Source: an uncultured Erysipelotrichaceae bacterium
Lineage (GTDB): Bacteria > Bacillota_I > Bacilli_A > Erysipelotrichales > Coprobacillaceae
Assembly (NCBI GenBank): GCA_900544435.1
Contig: UQVG01000007.1
Location: 1 to 22,790 of the forward strand
Reading direction: 5' to 3'
DNA length: 22,790 bases
The translations under genes and the position numbers were made by a program. This document shows positions 1 through 9,341 of this stretch, in pieces. Position 1 is the stretch's first letter. Each line of letters begins with the position of its first letter. The notes under the pieces are model-generated. The model saw nothing but the letters and a program-made list of their open reading frames with translations, ran no database searches and was not told the origin of the DNA.

Positions 1-205
1 ACTATACATTTTCATCACCCTATTTCATTTTATCAAGATTATAAACACAAAAAAAGCCTCTCGGCTCTCTTTGATATATAATTGGGAAGGGAATATGAAA
101 AACTATTCATATTGTAAAAGGTTGTTTCATCTTTTACATCTTTAATATACCCAGCTTTTGTGAACTCTATGCAACTTTTTTGTGTCAAACATGTAAAGAA
201 TTACT
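1..205. other. Gene-free leader/intergenic region with three hairpins
   Basis: No convincing gene body is visible here. Three inverted repeats lie in a row: a GCC/GGC hairpin at about 50-72, AATATGAA/TTCATATT at 92-99 and 106-113, and TGTAAAAG/CTTTTACA at 113-120 and 131-138. On the minus strand the first one has a GAGA loop and is followed by seven T, so it could be an intrinsic terminator or attenuator for transcription heading left. A possible minus-strand start (ATG at 9-7 or 15-13, preceded by AGGGTG) would belong to a gene outside the window. The region would then be a divergent intergenic region. The reading is uncertain because the left gene is not visible. Confidence 0.35.
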
Positions 206-265
206 GTGAATTATGTGATGATAATCTTAAGTCTTTATTCACATACTTTAGATGGAGGTGATTTT

Positions 266-826
266 GTGTCTTTACTTTATAAAGAAGTAGATGATTTTGA
301 AGTTTATGCTTATCATCAAAAACAATTTAAAAAAGTCACAAAAAAGGATTTACTAGGAAAATGGACTTTATTTTTCTTTTATCCTGCTGACTTTACTTTT
401 GTTTGTCCTACTGAACTTGAAGATTTACAAGAAAAATATCAAGAATTCAAAAAAGTAAATTGTGAAATTTATGCCATTTCTACAGATACTCATTTTGCTC
501 ATAAGACATGGCATGATATTTCTAAAAATATTTCTAAAATAGAATATCCAATGATTGGTGATCCTACACATACACTTACCTATGATTTTGATGTCTTTGA
601 TGAAAATGATGGTTTAGCTCAAAGAGGAAGTTTTATTATTGATCCTGAAGGTAAAATCGTTGTCTATGAAGTCAATGCTGGAAATGTTGGTAGAAATGCC
701 GATGAACTTTTAAGACGTTTACATGCCTGTCAATTTGTATATGAACATGGGGATAATGTTTGTCCTGCTAAATGGAAATTAGGTGAAAAGACGATTCAAA
801 CAACTATTGAAAATATTGGTAAATAG
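266..826 (+). CDS. ahpC: AhpC-type 2-Cys peroxiredoxin
   Basis: A thiol peroxidase of 186 residues, the usual length of AhpC. It reduces hydrogen peroxide, organic peroxides and probably peroxynitrite in the cytoplasm. The peroxidatic cysteine is in the FTFVCPTE motif (Cys47) and the resolving cysteine is in VCPAKW near the C terminus (Cys166), so it is a typical 2-Cys enzyme. The frame stays open upstream to 206, but the GTG at 266 is chosen because GGAGGTG lies 5 nt before it and because family members begin with MSL-x-x-KEV. No ahpF reductase gene follows; a terminator lies 2 nt downstream, so the gene is probably monocistronic and its reductant (AhpF elsewhere, or thioredoxin) is not visible. 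I saw no clear PerR box. Confidence 0.95.
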   Translation: MSLLYKEVDDFEVYAYHQKQFKKVTKKDLLGKWTLFFFYPADFTFVCPTELEDLQEKYQEFKKVNCEIYAISTDTHFAHKTWHDISKNISKIEYPMIGDPTHTLTYDFDVFDENDGLAQRGSFIIDPEGKIVVYEVNAGNVGRNADELLRRLHACQFVYEHGDNVCPAKWKLGEKTIQTTIENIGK

Positions 827-855
827 AAAATGACTGTTTTTTGACAGTCATTTTC
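826..855. terminator. Bidirectional terminator between ahpC and the M28 peptidase gene
   Basis: A perfect 11-bp stem (GAAAATGACTG / CAGTCATTTTC) with an 8-nt T-rich loop lies between two convergent genes. A and T runs flank it, so it can act in both directions. Confidence 0.8.
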
Positions 856-861
856 TACATC

Positions 862-2979
862 TTAGTATTCTAAAAGCTTATTTGTTAATTCATTCATTGC
901 TTGAATTACTTGTGTAACTTCTTCATTTAAATATACTTCTTGATTTTTGATTTCTTCTTGATAAATATTAATTTCATCTGCAAAATCAGGATTTTCTTGT
1001 TCTGCTTTTTCAAAGATTCCTAATAAAGCAGGATATGTTTTAGCAAATTTAAATTGTCTATTTGTTGTCCAAAAAACATTATTTGGATTTGTTTCTTCAC
1101 TTAATCTTCTTTGTGCTCTTAAGTTTGATTCTACAGAGAAATCATAAAAACCATATTCAGATCCACCATTTATATGCCAAGCTAAATCTAAAGCTCCATC
1201 TTTATCATTAGAAATATTTCCTTTTTCCAATGCTTGAATAATATCATTGAATAATTCAATATTTTCTTGGTATTGTGCAAATGATGTTGTAATCGTAGAA
1301 GATAATTCAATACCAATAAAATGATCTTGAATATACTTAAAAGCTTCATGAAGCTTAAGATTTAATTCTCTTCCTTCTTTTCTAAGAGCATCCTTTTCTT
1401 TTTCAGTCTTAGCATCAGCAAAACGTTTATTTATATTCTCAATTTTTTTATTTACTTTAACTGTAGCTTTCTTTAAAGAATTTAAAGATTGATTATATTG
1501 ACTTACATCAATTCCTGCTTTTTTAGCAATATCTTCATTTAATACATTTAAATCATCGACCGCCGCTGTTAAATCCAACTTCATAACAGGGGCTTGATCT
1601 AACCAAATAGCAAGCATTCCATATGTATTGATATTAGTTGTCATAACTTCACGTGAATAAGTTGAAGGATTATCTGATTTTGTATGATAATGCATTTGAA
1701 TCCATCCTTTTTCACCTTTAGATGTTCCTGGAACATTCACAAAATAAGGAACTCCAGCATGACGATAAGAAACTCCATCTTCCATTGTATTTGCATCTAC
1801 AGAAGTGTCATTGATTCCTTTAGGATAAATATTATCTTCTGGATCAATTGCAATTTCATTTACAAATTGTTTAACTGCTGAGGCATATTCTGGAACACAA
1901 GATATTTCCATTTGATTAGCTCCATCATAAAATGCTGGTAATTCAAAATTAAGCATTGCTATTGTTTTTTGTGCCCATTCTGGATGAACTGTATTAATCA
2001 TTTCCCAAGCGCCTGTTGTCCAATCATATTCAGTATTAGCTGCACCCCATTCTTCTGAACCATGTGCAATAAATAAAATATCATTTTCAGGTGTATAATT
2101 ACTTTCTTTCATTGCTTTAGCAATAGCCATAATTAAACCAATCGCACAACTATCATCTTGAAATGATCTAAAATAAATATCATAATGACCAGAAATAATA
2201 ATTTGTTGTTTTGAAGATTTTCCTGGTATCTTTCCTACAACATTGTATGAAACACCATCATCTAAAGAATAGTCATTATCTATTTTTAGTGTTGTTTTAT
2301 TATTTCCAGCTTTTAATGCTTTTTTTATACTTTTATAATTATTTTTTGAAATAGCCACCGTTGGAATTAAGTCATCACAACATACATCCTGTACATTAAT
2401 TTGATCATCATCATAAGTTCCATAACCACCATTATCATACGTCACTAATGCTGCTGCTTTATGTAAAGCAGCTTCTTCCATATACATATCGATCCAAGCT
2501 ACATTAAATTGATCTACACCAGCAAGAACAATCTTACCTTCAACATCTTTTCCTTCATAATCTGCTGCTGTTCCATTACCAACATCAACCATTTCAGCAA
2601 CAATTCCTTCTTTTGAAGTTCCTGATAACTGATAGGATGCTGGCATCATTTGAATATCTGTTCCTTCTATTTTTAAAGAAGCTGAGTTAAATTGCCATTT
2701 ATCTACAGTCACAGGAATTTTTTCTGTTTCTAATCCAATTTTTCCCATTTCCTTTTCAATATAATCAGCTGCTTTATGTTCAGCATCTGATCCTGCAGAA
2801 CGATATCCTAACTCATTAGATAATAAATCATCATCTTCTGCTAATGTTTTAGAAATGTTGTAAGCATACTTTGCATCAACATTCTCTAAATAATGATCCA
2901 TTGTTGTCTTTTTAGGCTTACACCCAGCCAATGAAACCATCATTGTTAAAACAATCAATAAACTTACCCTTTTTTTCAT
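862..2979 (-). CDS. M28-family zinc metallopeptidase, surface lipoprotein
   Basis: A 705-residue protein. It begins with a lipoprotein signal peptide (hydrophobic residues 5-18, lipobox L17-A18-G19-C20), so it should be anchored outside the membrane. Residues about 120-235 look like a PA (protease-associated) insert. The catalytic M28 core follows: SGHYD (His265, Asp267), QDDS (Asp275/276, bridging ligand), HGSEEWG (Glu309 base, Glu310 ligand), NFE (Glu346) and MHYHTKSDN (His432). The roughly 270-residue C-terminal part is helical and of no known function to me. The family comprises aminopeptidases and carboxypeptidases; the substrate cannot be told. The start is supported by GGGAGG 9 nt upstream. 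The gene is monocistronic, with a terminator and a folded RNA gene upstream. Confidence 0.9.
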   Translation of the reverse strand: MKKRVSLLIVLTMMVSLAGCKPKKTTMDHYLENVDAKYAYNISKTLAEDDDLLSNELGYRSAGSDAEHKAADYIEKEMGKIGLETEKIPVTVDKWQFNSASLKIEGTDIQMMPASYQLSGTSKEGIVAEMVDVGNGTAADYEGKDVEGKIVLAGVDQFNVAWIDMYMEEAALHKAAALVTYDNGGYGTYDDDQINVQDVCCDDLIPTVAISKNNYKSIKKALKAGNNKTTLKIDNDYSLDDGVSYNVVGKIPGKSSKQQIIISGHYDIYFRSFQDDSCAIGLIMAIAKAMKESNYTPENDILFIAHGSEEWGAANTEYDWTTGAWEMINTVHPEWAQKTIAMLNFELPAFYDGANQMEISCVPEYASAVKQFVNEIAIDPEDNIYPKGINDTSVDANTMEDGVSYRHAGVPYFVNVPGTSKGEKGWIQMHYHTKSDNPSTYSREVMTTNINTYGMLAIWLDQAPVMKLDLTAAVDDLNVLNEDIAKKAGIDVSQYNQSLNSLKKATVKVNKKIENINKRFADAKTEKEKDALRKEGRELNLKLHEAFKYIQDHFIGIELSSTITTSFAQYQENIELFNDIIQALEKGNISNDKDGALDLAWHINGGSEYGFYDFSVESNLRAQRRLSEETNPNNVFWTTNRQFKFAKTYPALLGIFEKAEQENPDFADEINIYQEEIKNQEVYLNEEVTQVIQAMNELTNKLLEY

Positions 2980-3001
2980 TCTCTATTTCCTCCCAAACAA
3001 T

Positions 3002-3032
3002 AAAAAAGACAGATGTTTATACACACCTGTCT
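3002..3032 (-). terminator. Intrinsic terminator of the minus-strand structured RNA
   Basis: On the minus strand, AGACAGGTGT (3032-3023), a 6-nt loop and ACATCTGTCT (3016-3007) form a 10-bp stem with one G-U pair, followed by six T. It lies directly before the M28 gene's ribosome-binding site, so it either ends an independent RNA or attenuates the M28 gene. Confidence 0.8.
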
Positions 3033-3263
3033 CATCATCATATTTTGAACTATCTGTAACAGAAATCCTACTTACTGACCATTTCATAAGGTATATATAA
3101 ACACTTTACAAAACTGAGCTTTTAACTCAATCAATAAGGGCATATGCCCTTCCGTATTCCACTAAATACGGTTCTTGTCTCTTCAACAAGTCTTCGGCAT
3201 TTGACCCGGCCGTCCGTGTAGCCTTTAGCATATTGCTGGTCATTCTGTACAGATTTTTGTACG
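3002..3263 (-). ncRNA. Large structured non-coding RNA, possibly raiA class
   Basis: About 260 nt with no ORF, far more GC-rich in its core than its surroundings. On the minus strand there is a promoter (see 3270-3298), then a GTAC/GTAC hairpin, then a six-base closing helix TGACCA (3242-3237) with TGGTCA (3081-3076) that encloses a multi-branched domain. Inside are CTTGT/ACAAG, CCGTATT/AATACGG, the palindrome AAGGGCATATGCCCTT and TGAG/CTCA hairpins, plus a GC-rich stretch ACGGACGGCCGGG. A terminator ends it. Size, independent transcription and the GGCCGGG-to-ATGCCG core recall the raiA RNA of Firmicutes, but I name it from memory only. That it is a folded RNA on this strand is well supported; the class is a guess. 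Confidence 0.65.
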
Positions 3264-3269
3264 AAATTT

Positions 3270-3298
3270 ATATTACATAAGTTTATTGATAAAATCAA
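3270..3298 (-). promoter_or_regulatory. Promoter for the structured RNA
   Basis: On the minus strand a -35 TTGATT (3298-3293), a 17-bp spacer and a -10 TAATAT (3275-3270) would start transcription near 3263, just before the folded region. Confidence 0.5.
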
Positions 3299-3322
3299 TA
3301 TTATTTGATAAATTTTAAAATA

Positions 3323-3331
3323 TGTTAAAAT
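3323..3331 (+). promoter_or_regulatory. Extended -10 element before the first RpiR gene
   Basis: TGTTAAAAT is an extended -10 element 24 nt before the start codon. A possible -35, TTGATA at 3305-3310, is spaced by 15 bp. It is divergent from the structured-RNA promoter. Confidence 0.4.
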
Positions 3332-3354
3332 TGTATTGAAAGGAGGAAATAATC

Positions 3355-4089
3355 ATGTTGCTTGATAAATTAAATATTATTTTAAATTCTAGTGATGAAT
3401 TTTCTCCTAAATATATCATTAGTTCATTTGTTAAAAATAATCTTTATGAAATTCCTTCAATGTCTATAGATGCTATTGCTCTTTCATGTCATACATCTAA
3501 AAGCCAAATTTCTAAATATGTAAAATCATTAGGTTATGAAACCATGAAAGATTTTAAAGAAGATTGTTTGGATAATATTTCTGGTATGGAAAGAACTAAT
3601 AAAACTCTCTTTTCATTACAAAACAATATAAAAAAACAATATACCGATTTTACAACAAATATCATTGATGAATTACATTATACAATGAATCAAATTGATG
3701 AAATCAATTTAATAAAATTAGTCAGTGATCTAAAGAAAAGTAAACGTATCTTCGTTTATGGACACGGTCACGCTAGAACACTTTGTACCTATATTCAAAA
3801 TGAACTTTCTACCAAACAAAAAGAAACCATTATATGTGATGTTGATTTTGAAAAAGAATATCACTTTCAAGATAATGATCTTCTTTTACTCATCAGCATC
3901 AACGGAAATACATTTCATTTTGATAAAAGAGTGATTCACCATATTTTAAAATATTCGGTAAATACGTGGCTAATTAGTTGTAAAGATCATATAGATTTTC
4001 CAAAAAACTATTTATATATTCCAACAATAAATGATCAATACAATGATTATTTATTAAGGCATATTCTTGATTTTATCTTGATGTATTAG
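3355..4089 (+). CDS. RpiR/MurR-family transcriptional regulator (HTH + SIS)
   Basis: A 244-residue DNA-binding regulator. Residues about 1-75 are the N-terminal HTH_6 domain (the SIAALSCHTSKSQISKYVKSLGY-like region), and about 105-240 form a SIS domain that in this family senses a sugar phosphate (VYGHGHARTL, LLLISINGN). It is somewhat shorter than the usual 270-290 residues. An excellent ribosome-binding site, AAAGGAGG, precedes the ATG. The GH1 6-phospho-beta-glucosidase gene follows in the same direction after a terminator, so this protein most probably controls beta-glucoside use in response to a phosphorylated sugar. That role is inferred from family and position. Confidence 0.85.
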   Translation: MLLDKLNIILNSSDEFSPKYIISSFVKNNLYEIPSMSIDAIALSCHTSKSQISKYVKSLGYETMKDFKEDCLDNISGMERTNKTLFSLQNNIKKQYTDFTTNIIDELHYTMNQIDEINLIKLVSDLKKSKRIFVYGHGHARTLCTYIQNELSTKQKETIICDVDFEKEYHFQDNDLLLLISINGNTFHFDKRVIHHILKYSVNTWLISCKDHIDFPKNYLYIPTINDQYNDYLLRHILDFILMY

Positions 4090-4112
4090 GTTTCCATTTT
4101 GGAAACTTTTTT
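4090..4112 (+). terminator. Terminator after the first RpiR gene
   Basis: GTTTCC, a 5-nt loop, GGAAAC and six T directly after the stop codon. The sequence TTTCC-N5-GGAAA is also palindromic DNA just upstream of the GH1 gene, so an operator function cannot be excluded. Confidence 0.75.
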
Positions 4113-4133
4113 ATTTAATTTAGATTTATTTTC

Positions 4134-4139
4134 TATAAT
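4134..4139 (+). promoter_or_regulatory. -10 element (TATAAT) of the GH1 gene
   Basis: A perfect TATAAT lies between the terminator and the GH1 start codon. No good -35 is seen, which would suit an activated or weak promoter. Confidence 0.45.
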
Positions 4140-4170
4140 GATTTTGCAATTAAAAGAAAAGGAGCAATAA

Positions 4171-5600
<1,430 letters not shown>

Positions 5601-5601
<1 letters not shown>

Positions 5602-5625
5602 AAAAACAGCTAATGCTGTTTTTTT
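5601..5625. terminator. Bidirectional terminator between GH1 and Nudix genes
   Basis: AAAAAACAGC, TAAT loop, GCTGTTTTTT: a 10-bp perfect hairpin. It overlaps the last codons of the convergent Nudix gene. Confidence 0.8.
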
Positions 5626-6095
5626 AAATATCTTTCTAAAAATGAATGTGCAAGAGAACCTTGTTTGATTTCTTTTCTTGCTTCTTCAATTGAATACCAA
5701 TGAGCTTCATCAACTTCATTTGTAAGTTTAAAATCTTCACTGTCAACAACAACTGCATAATTATGCATTAAGGTATTAGATGGTTGATAATATTCATTAT
5801 CATTATATGTATAATCAATTACATTTAAATTGACTTCTTCTTTAATTTCTCTTATCAACGTTTCTTTCGCATTTTCACCTTTTGTAATATATCCAGCTAC
5901 TAATACATTAAAATCTTTTCCATATTGTTTAATAAGCAAAATCTTATCTTTTGTTGGATTAAAGATAATTGTTGAAATAGCACTATTAAACATTGGAAAA
6001 CGAAATTGTTTACATGTTGGACAATAAGGCACAAGTCCATCTATGCCACATTCTTTTTCTATTAACTGAGTTCCACATTCACTACAATATTTCAT
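5610..6095 (-). CDS. Nudix hydrolase with N-terminal zinc ribbon (NudC-like)
   Basis: A 161-residue protein. The first 32 residues carry two CxxC pairs (YCSECG, YCPTCK), a zinc ribbon as in NADH pyrophosphatase NudC. The Nudix box follows at about residues 68-90 (G-x5-E-x7-REIKEEV), with Asn at the position where the consensus has Gly. The protein is much shorter than NudC (about 250-310 residues) and lacks the long N-terminal domain, so it is a compact zinc-ribbon Nudix enzyme. It hydrolyses a nucleoside-diphosphate-linked compound; the exact substrate is unknown. Its ATG overlaps the stop codon of the upstream MFS gene by one base (TAATG), so the two are translationally coupled. Confidence 0.85.
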   Translation of the reverse strand: MKYCSECGTQLIEKECGIDGLVPYCPTCKQFRFPMFNSAISTIIFNPTKDKILLIKQYGKDFNVLVAGYITKGENAKETLIREIKEEVNLNVIDYTYNDNEYYQPSNTLMHNYAVVVDSEDFKLTNEVDEAHWYSIEEARKEIKQGSLAHSFLERYLKKQH

Positions 6096-7318
6096 TATTT
6101 ATCACCTACGCCATTATAACGTAAACAAATAATAACTAACAATATTAAATTTATAAGATGAAAACATAAAGCGATAATAAAAACAATTTGATAACTCTTC
6201 GTAAAATCATATAAATAACCAATTAATGTTAATGAACTGGCACTCCCTACATTTGTAAGAAAACCAATAACAGAATAAGTTCTTGCATAGTTTTCATTTC
6301 CAAAGAAATAACGTGTTAACATGGGAATACCTACAGCACCAACAGAGTAAATAGACCCAAACATAAATAAACCAATAGAAAGTAAAAGTGTTTCTTGATG
6401 AATCACTCCCAAAAATAATAGAACTAAAGAAATACAATTTGTTAGAATCATCATGATTACTGCTTTTATAGGACTTAATAAATCACTTAAAAATCCAATT
6501 AATAATTTAGTACTAATATTGCCTATCATGGTAAATGACATGAAAGTTGCTCCGATAGCAGCTGATAAATGAATACTTACAGCAATACCTGATAGATGTT
6601 GAGAAATTCCTGTAATTGAAGTATGTAAAAGAGTGAATAAACACATACAAAGGAAACTGATGGTTAGTAACTTTATTTTATTATTTTGAACTTTAGCTGT
6701 TTCTCTTCTATTTTGATAACCATAAGGTAGTAAATGTTCTTTTCGAGGATCAATATTCCAAGGAACAATTAATGCTGGTAGAACTAAAACAAGAATACAG
6801 ATAGCCATAAAACGATAAGTCATTTGCCAACCATAACGAGTAATCCACGAACTTAATAAAGGCGAAAAGATAGCCCCTGAAAGTCCACTAAAACTTAATG
6901 CTAAACTCGTCGCTAAGCCATGTTTTTTATCAAACCAATTTGTAATAACAACTGTAATAGGAACCATTCCATAAATACCTACACCGATTCCTCTTAAAAT
7001 ACCTAATATATAAAATAAATAAACAGATGTACTATAAGACATCAACCAAGTTGCACCACTTGATAAAATAACACCTATTAGTAAGACCTTTTTATAGGAA
7101 TATTTTTTAATCACTTTTGACATCTTTAATGAAGTTAATGCTGTCGCTAAAGTTGAAAGTGTAGCATGCATCGCAAAAGTTCCTTTTAACACTTTTAAAC
7201 TTTTAGCTACAGGTGTATAAAAAACACCTATCGCATTGGTACATAAACCAATAGAACTGGCTGCTAAACAACACATTAATAAAACAATCATCCAATGTTT
7301 ATAACTTTTATTGATCAT
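6095..7318 (-). CDS. MFS transporter (OFA/monocarboxylate-like)
   Basis: A 407-residue, 12-helix major facilitator. The first half holds the long loop WFDKKHGLATSLALSFSGL and the paired motif ILRGIGVGIYGMVPITVVITNWF, typical of the oxalate/formate-antiporter and monocarboxylate branch; the central loop is hydrophilic (about residues 185-215). The substrate is unknown, but small organic anions are usual in this branch. The frame is open from a GTG at 7327, but that codon lies inside the ribosome-binding site GAGGTG, so the ATG at 7318 is the better start. The Nudix gene follows with a 1-bp overlap. A palindrome 51 bp upstream is shared with the DJ-1 operon (see 7368-7387). Confidence 0.85.
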   Translation of the reverse strand: MINKSYKHWMIVLLMCCLAASSIGLCTNAIGVFYTPVAKSLKVLKGTFAMHATLSTLATALTSLKMSKVIKKYSYKKVLLIGVILSSGATWLMSYSTSVYLFYILGILRGIGVGIYGMVPITVVITNWFDKKHGLATSLALSFSGLSGAIFSPLLSSWITRYGWQMTYRFMAICILVLVLPALIVPWNIDPRKEHLLPYGYQNRRETAKVQNNKIKLLTISFLCMCLFTLLHTSITGISQHLSGIAVSIHLSAAIGATFMSFTMIGNISTKLLIGFLSDLLSPIKAVIMMILTNCISLVLLFLGVIHQETLLLSIGLFMFGSIYSVGAVGIPMLTRYFFGNENYARTYSVIGFLTNVGSASSLTLIGYLYDFTKSYQIVFIIALCFHLINLILLVIICLRYNGVGDK

Positions 7319-7367
7319 AATTTTCACCTCAATAAAAACATATAACTTTATGATCTTTAACGCATTA

Positions 7368-7387
7368 GATTTCCTAAATTAAGAAAA
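7368..7387. promoter_or_regulatory. Operator-like palindrome, copy 1 (before MFS-Nudix)
   Basis: The 20-bp sequence here is identical to 9342-9361. Its core TTTCCTAAATTAAGAAA is a 17-bp imperfect palindrome in which 7 of 8 base pairs are symmetric. It starts 51 bp before the MFS start codon, directly after the RpiR terminator. Confidence 0.6.
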
Positions 7388-7406
7388 GGAGGATCAAATC
7401 CTCCTT
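7386..7406 (-). terminator. Terminator of the DJ-1/RpiR operon
   Basis: On the minus strand AAGGAGGAT, TTG, ATCCTCCTT, then TTTTCTT: a 9-bp perfect stem that contains the RpiR stop codon. Confidence 0.75.
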
Positions 7407-8158
7407 GCATATTCTTGAGCTATTAAACTTGCAATAAATTGTAATTGATAAGGATGACTATTTTGATCTTGTTTAGAATCAAAGGTAATCACATGATCAA
7501 TAAAGTCTGGATAACTTTCTTGTTTACTTGAAATCAACCAAATTTGTGGTTTCTTTAATTTATTCTTTAAAGTTCTTATATCAGGATAATCAAAATAACA
7601 TCCTGTATAAGAAAAGATAATCAATAAATCATCTTCATTGGTTGATGAAATATATTGTAATTGTTGCTTATAGGAAATATGTGAATAAGTTTGTTTTCCT
7701 AACATCAATAAATCACTTTGTAGATTAAAAGCAACTGCTCCTGCTTTTAATAAACCAAAGATACCTACCTGTTGATATTTTTGGATTTCTTTGCATAATG
7801 CATCTATTTGTTGCATATCTATTGATTCTTCTACCATTGTAATACTTTCTTTAACTTTTAAACTATATTCTTCTAAACGATCTTTAGCCTTAGAAGATGA
7901 AGAATATTGTTCAAAATTCATCTTTGTTGAAATCAATAACTCTCTCAATTCATTAAAATCATTTAATCCTATTTCCTTACAAAACCTTGAAATAGAACTC
8001 ATCGCTACAGAACATTCCTTAGCCATCTCTTGAATACCAATATCCTTAATATCATCTAAATGATTTAATAAATACGTTGCAATTTGACTATTCGTTGAAT
8101 CTTTCTTTTCACTCGCTAAAGTACTTAAAAAAACAATCGGTAACTTTCCATAAAGCAT
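7394..8158 (-). CDS. RpiR/MurR-family transcriptional regulator (second copy)
   Basis: A 254-residue regulator with an N-terminal HTH_6 domain (residues about 1-80, AKECSVAMSSISRFCKEIG as recognition region) and a SIS domain (about 115-250; IFGLLKAGAVAFNLQ, LLIIFSYTG) expected to bind a phosphorylated sugar. It is the last gene of a minus-strand operon, 15 bp after the second DJ-1 gene, with an AGAGAGTG-type ribosome-binding site. Identical operator-like palindromes precede its own operon and the MFS-Nudix operon next to it, so the simplest inference is that this protein binds both. The ligand is unknown. Confidence 0.85.
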   Translation of the reverse strand: MLYGKLPIVFLSTLASEKKDSTNSQIATYLLNHLDDIKDIGIQEMAKECSVAMSSISRFCKEIGLNDFNELRELLISTKMNFEQYSSSSKAKDRLEEYSLKVKESITMVEESIDMQQIDALCKEIQKYQQVGIFGLLKAGAVAFNLQSDLLMLGKQTYSHISYKQQLQYISSTNEDDLLIIFSYTGCYFDYPDIRTLKNKLKKPQIWLISSKQESYPDFIDHVITFDSKQDQNSHPYQLQFIASLIAQEYARRI

Positions 8159-8173
8159 ACAATCACTCTCTTT

Positions 8174-8725
8174 CTATCTTCCTCCAGCAAAATTATACAT
8201 TAATCTTTCTTTCATTTCAGTAACATCCTTACCAAAGACTTCTAAAATTTTAAAAGCAAAAGGATAAGGTGTTGCTGGTCCTTGACTCGTTACAATATTT
8301 TGATCAAAAACAGCGACTTCATTTACAAAATCTCCACTTACAAGTTTATCTTGATAACCTGTATATCCTGTTACTTTTTTACCTTTAATGACATTGGTTT
8401 TTTCTAACACAACTGTTCCTGAACACATCGCCGCTATATATTGATGATGCTCATTAAAATATTGAACAAGTGAAATCACATCTTGATTTTCTAATAAATT
8501 TTGACCACCAGGTCTTCCTCCAGGTAAAACAAGCATATCATAGTTTTTAATTTCATCATTAAAATACTTATCTGCTTTTACATACATCCCATGCATTCCT
8601 CTTACAAATTCTTCATTAAAACTAAACGTATGACATTCTAATCCCCCTCGGCGAAGTAAATCCACAATTGTTAATGTTTCTCCTTCTTCATATCCTTCTG
8701 CCATTAATACTGCAACACGTCCCAT
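8174..8725 (-). CDS. DJ-1/PfpI-family protein (second of a tandem pair)
   Basis: A 183-residue class I glutamine amidotransferase-like protein. The nucleophile elbow is AAMCSGT (Cys101), with the conserved acidic residues EEGE near position 13-15 and LPGGRPGG as the glycine-rich loop. Related proteins act as glyoxalases or deglycases or as redox-sensitive chaperones (YajL, DJ-1), so protection from reactive carbonyls is plausible but unproven here. The frame is open from 8755, but AGGAGG just before 8725 sets the ATG at 8725, one base after the stop codon of the first DJ-1 gene. It is clearly a paralogue of that neighbour but diverged, which argues for an old duplication. Confidence 0.85.
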   Translation of the reverse strand: MGRVAVLMAEGYEEGETLTIVDLLRRGGLECHTFSFNEEFVRGMHGMYVKADKYFNDEIKNYDMLVLPGGRPGGQNLLENQDVISLVQYFNEHHQYIAAMCSGTVVLEKTNVIKGKKVTGYTGYQDKLVSGDFVNEVAVFDQNIVTSQGPATPYPFAFKILEVFGKDVTEMKERLMYNFAGGR

Positions 8726-8726
8726 T

Positions 8727-9287
8727 TTATTCATCCTCCTTGACATCAAATGCATTAAAATAAACCATTCTCTTTTTAACTGCTAAAGCATCTCCACCTA
8801 ATAATTCTACAAGTTTATAAGCAAATCCATAAGCTGTTGCTGGTCCTCTACTTGTAACAATATTGCCATCAATGACCACTTTATCATTTAAATAAGTCCC
8901 TTGTTTTATTTTTTGATCATAGCCTTGATACGCTGTAAATTTTTTATCAACTAATAAATTTGCTTTTTCTAAAACAATAGGTGCTGCACACATAGCACAA
9001 ACGTATTTACCTTTTTCATTCATTTGTTGTAAATATGAAATAAGTGTTGGGTTATTTTTCATCGCTTCTGCTCCACCATAACCTCCTGGTAAAATAACCA
9101 TATCATAATCAAGAAGTGTCTCATTTAAGATGTGATCACATCTTACAATGATTTCATGTCCTCCTTTAACCTCTTGTTCAAAACCTACTAAATCACATTG
9201 AAGATGTGCTCTTTTTATAATATCTGCAATTGTTAAAGCTTCACCTTCTTCAAAACCTGATGCTATTATAATTGCTGCTTTTTTCAT
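8727..9287 (-). CDS. DJ-1/PfpI-family protein (first of a tandem pair)
   Basis: A 186-residue DJ-1/ThiJ/PfpI protein. The nucleophile cysteine is in CAMCAAP (Cys100), matching the AICAGP elbow of DJ-1, with GFEEGE near residues 11-16 supplying the partner glutamate and LPGGYGG at 67-72. A role in handling reactive carbonyls or oxidised thiols is inferred from the family. Two ATGs are adjacent (9290 and 9287); 9287 lies 7 nt from GGAGG and is preferred. It is first in the operon DJ-1, DJ-1, RpiR. The upstream 60 bp holds the shared palindrome and a tandem ATTGTAAAGAT repeat. Confidence 0.85.
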   Translation of the reverse strand: MKKAAIIIASGFEEGEALTIADIIKRAHLQCDLVGFEQEVKGGHEIIVRCDHILNETLLDYDMVILPGGYGGAEAMKNNPTLISYLQQMNEKGKYVCAMCAAPIVLEKANLLVDKKFTAYQGYDQKIKQGTYLNDKVVIDGNIVTSRGPATAYGFAYKLVELLGGDALAVKKRMVYFNAFDVKEDE

Positions 9288-9341
9288 CATTATTCCTCCA
9301 TTTCATCTTTACAATAATCTTTACAATGAAATGAAACAATG

